Assembly (NCBI RefSeq): GCF_963678635.1
Contig: NC_087069.1
Location: forward strand, 21,591,138 to 21,655,137
Direction: 5' to 3'
DNA: 64,000 nt
Origin: Symsagittifera roscoffensis
Taxonomy: Eukaryota; Xenacoelomorpha; Acoela; Convolutidae
In this document: positions 61,957-64,000 of the stretch, in pieces
Layout of the letters: every line of letters begins with the position of its first letter
Position numbering within the stretch: the first letter of the stretch is position 1
The notes under the pieces: model-generated
Database searches by the model: none
What the model was told of the DNA's origin: nothing
What the model saw: the letters and a program-made list of their open reading frames with translations, nothing else
Translations under genes and position numbers: made by a program

Positions 61957-62096
61957 GCGCTTTATACGAAGTCCATTGGACTTCGCGTCACTATTGTTAT
62001 CTTTAGACAACAGTTAGTTTTAATTCAAACAATTACTTTTATTCTTTACATCTAGCTTAAGAACCTTTACTATACCTAGAGTATTTTCACCTAATT
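61957..62096 (+). repeat. 3' LTR of element E (start lost in gap)
   Basis: Matches 57564-57724 with substitutions. Confidence 0.7.
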
Positions 62097-62097
62097 C

Positions 62098-62205
62098 GAA
62101 GCAAGATTTGAGCGGTTTGAGCGGTTTTTTTAGACAATTACGCTCAAAATCTTGCTCCTAAATGAGCGCTTTGAGCGGTTTTTGAACGGTTTATCTAAAA
62201 TTTTA
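62098..62205. repeat. GAGCGGTTT repeat, inverted copy of 48376-48486
   Basis: GCAAGATTTGAGCGGTTTGA, TTTTTAGACAATTACGCTC and GAGCGGTTTTTGAACGGTTT in the reverse orientation of the 48.4-kb block. Confidence 0.8.
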
Positions 62206-62239
62206 TTAAGTTTCTGAAAATCTTGTCTTTCAAGAAAAA

Positions 62240-62495
62240 ATGGTTATCATACAATTTTCAGTTATAGAAACTGTAGGATAACCATTTTTTCCAAAAAAAA
62301 ACATAGTTATTTTTCATTACCAGACCGTTTTATTCGGTTCAAATAGCCGGAGAAACTATATTGAATCTTTTTCAATGGTTTTTTGAAATTGTATGAAAGT
62401 TGTACGATTAGCATTTTTCCATACAGTTGATGTAGGAAACTGTAAAATAAACATTTTCGGTGTGGGGAAATGTAAGATAAGCATTTTCGGTTTAT
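62240..62495. repeat. Cluster of GAAACTGTA-GATAAGCATTTT motifs
   Basis: An inverted pair at 62241-62290 (TGGTTATCATACAATT facing ACTGTAGGATAACCA) and direct copies at 62401-62419, 62435-62457 and 62466-62490. Confidence 0.75.
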
Positions 62496-62579
62496 GGAGG
62501 ACAACCCGGGTAGTATTTCAACTGCATCTTAGCGTCACATTACCTTTCCAGGTTTTTTTGTTGGTTTTAATCGGTTTTC

Positions 62580-62825
62580 TTTATAAGACCGCTCAAAAAC
62601 CTCTTAAAAACCGCTCAAATCTTGCTTGAAAAACCGTTCAAAAATCACCGCAAGAACTGAGCGGTTTTTGAGCGTTTTTTAAGCAAGGTTTGAGCTGTTT
62701 GAGCGGTTATTTTAAAAAAAACCGCCCAAACCGCCCAAACCGCTCAAACTGCTCAAATCTTGCTGGAAAACCGCTCAAACCGCCAATATCTTGAGCGGTT
62801 TTTGAGCGGGATCTCGACTTCGGTA
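62580..62825. repeat. GAGCGGTTT fold-back repeat, inverted copy of 46188-46420
   Basis: The reverse complement follows 46200-46420 almost word for word, from GTCGAGATCCCGCTC to CAAGCAAGATTTGAGCGG. Confidence 0.85.
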
Positions 62826-63205
62826 CCAGTGGTATTAAAATCTTTTAAACAGAACTGCTCATTCTGATGTTGGAGATCAATATTATAAATCATTTCAGCA
62901 GGTCAGAATATTCGTTAAAAACTGCTGATCTTAAACTAGGGGCGGTGGGCCGATCTCATGAAAAACATTCATAAAATCTCCTAAAAACGGCAATTATCCT
63001 TTTCTAACCATATTTTCTGCGCCGAATCTCAACTTTATATCATAACATGTTAAAAAAAAGTTTCTAGGCGTTTTTTGGAAAGTTTTGACCAAAACATTTG
63101 TTCCCTCACCCCATCACCCCAACCCCCTTCCCCCGTCAAACTCCCACTACCCCTCCCCCTCCCCGCCCGTAAAAAAACTTCGAGGGTCTGTCAACAAAAA
63201 ATTCC

Positions 63206-63472
63206 TTAACAGTACCAAAAGGGTCCCTTAATGGTGCCAGGGTTTCGAACACAGGTTTCCCCTCCCCTATTTGCTTCAAACACTAAATGCTTATGACATG
63301 TTTTTCCTATTCTACACCCCTTGATGTTTTCGGGTAATTCTGGTGCTTTGGTTTCGAAATCTCCCGCAATTGATATCACACGTCGGGTCTTCTGATCTTT
63401 CTCATGTTCATCGTCGAAGCCAGTAGTTTCTCCATTAGCCAACAAATTCCCATTGTTCGGACTGAAGTATCA
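63206..63472 (-). other. Exon-like open stretch, unassigned
   Basis: The minus-strand frame opens after a TTTTGATACTTCAG acceptor-like sequence near 63463 and encodes a polar sequence (GETTGFDDEHEKDQKTRRVI, APELPENIKGCRIGK) to a stop at 63206. It has no ATG at its start and no known domain. It could be a host exon or chance. Confidence 0.25.
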
Positions 63473-63609
63473 AAATTCCATAGTAAATATTTGTTTTCTT
63501 TTGTTGGTTACTGTTATGAATAGTTGAGCCTACCAACAGGAAGTAACACTCTTTGGTAGAAACTCCTAGGTGCTAGCTGAAAATTTAGGCAACAGTTGAA
63601 TTGGAATTC

Positions 63610-63922
63610 TGGAACCAGATCTAAACTACATTTTATTATTGGTTATAAATTAGATATTTTATCACTATATTTAACTTAGAAATTAGTTGCCTCTCCAAGA
63701 TACCTTTTGGCAATCGCAATAAGCCAGTATACTCTAGATCTATTGAGCCTAGCAGAGACTAGTTAAACACCTTGAGACTAGTAGATATAAGAGTAAGGTT
63801 AGGATCGGTATTAGACTGAGAAGTTGCACGAATCTATCCGGCCGAAAAAATGATAGCGTGACGAGGAGACGGTTTACCCTATCCGAAATTACTCTATGAG
63901 TTAGACCAAAGAACTTAAATCA
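63610..63922 (+). repeat. LTR of element D, B family, internally shortened
   Basis: Begins TGGAACCAGATC and ends AAATCA. Matches the B LTR but lacks about 95 bp in the middle, including the hairpin. It is followed by PBS and leader, so it is a 5' LTR, not a solo LTR. Confidence 0.88.
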
Positions 63923-64000
63923 TCTGGTACGACCATAAGTCTCGAATAAGACCTTAAAAATAAACTAGCTTAGAACTAACAAGGTAGATTAGAATTAGAC
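63923..64000 (+). mobile_element. Start of element D (PBS and leader), truncated by window end
   Basis: TC then TGGTACGACCATAAGTCTCG at 63925, followed by leader sequence similar to B 25441-25490. The rest lies beyond the window. Confidence 0.8.

Larger units (their letters stand above)
57564..62096 (+). mobile_element. Element E: decayed Gypsy-type retrotransposon with an assembly gap
   Basis: LTR-like segments at about 57564-57724 and 61957-62096 flank a tRNA-Ser-like PBS, gag remnant, protease region, RT, RNase H and integrase on the plus strand. Frames are broken throughout. About 200 N lie at the integrase end. No env. Confidence 0.85.

Overview
The window reads as repeat-dense, AT-rich invertebrate (animal) nuclear DNA. 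Spliceosomal-type introns, a DC-STAMP-domain exon (animal cell/gamete-fusion family), a eukaryotic tRNA-Arg-like sequence, polyA signals inside LTRs, a long satellite array and a 200-N assembly gap all point that way. The phylum is not determined. Almost all recognisable coding capacity belongs to LTR retroelements.

The main object is element B (25011-44080, + strand): a 19,070-bp, apparently recent, giant Ty3/Gypsy-class (Metaviridae) endogenous retrovirus-like element. Its two 408-bp LTRs look identical by eye and begin TG and end CA, and it is flanked by a CAAT duplication. Its order is LTR - PBS - small leader ORF (77 aa) - small basic ORF (155 aa) - Gag (949 aa, CCHC knuckle) - in-frame stop - protease - RT/RNase H/integrase (1458 aa) - two tiny membrane proteins - a Ser/Pro/Thr-rich ORF without a start codon - an 872-aa envelope-type glycoprotein - an unrecognised 601-aa ORF joined to env by an ATGA overlap - an intron just after that stop - long 3' UTR - LTR. 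An older, decayed relative (element C, about 1160-17241, - strand) carries recognisable versions of these accessory pieces. Comparing the two copies is the main evidence that the accessory ORFs, the gag-pro stop, the ATGA overlap, the LTR hairpin and the 3' intron are real conserved parts.

Layout: 1-1155 unassigned; 1160-17241 element C (inverted, decayed); 17242-20110 LTR scraps, a MITE-like element and low-complexity DNA; 20113-25010 plus 44081-44896 element A, an older Gypsy element with a tRNA-Ser-like PBS, split by the insertion of B; 45609-45810 a minus-strand DC-STAMP-like exon; 46188-48490 GAGCGGTTT fold-back repeats around a 1,018-bp tandem duplication that carries a degenerate tRNA-Arg(TCG); 48920-55935 a 7-kb minisatellite of 32-bp units with higher-order repeats; 56-57.2 kb paired dispersed repeats around an exon-like ORF; 57.57-62.10 kb element E, another decayed Gypsy element with a tRNA-Ser-like PBS and an N gap; 62.1-62.8 kb more GAGCGGTTT repeat; 63610-64000 the LTR, PBS and leader start of a further B-family element (D) that runs off the window.

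In element B, Gag, protease and pol would make and integrate the particle genome. The env-like protein, the two membrane proteins, the Ser/Pro/Thr-rich ORF and the 601-aa ORF form a downstream module that probably needs subgenomic or spliced RNAs. The two ORFs ahead of gag sit where regulatory or leader-encoded proteins could lie. Functions of the accessory ORFs are not known from the sequence.
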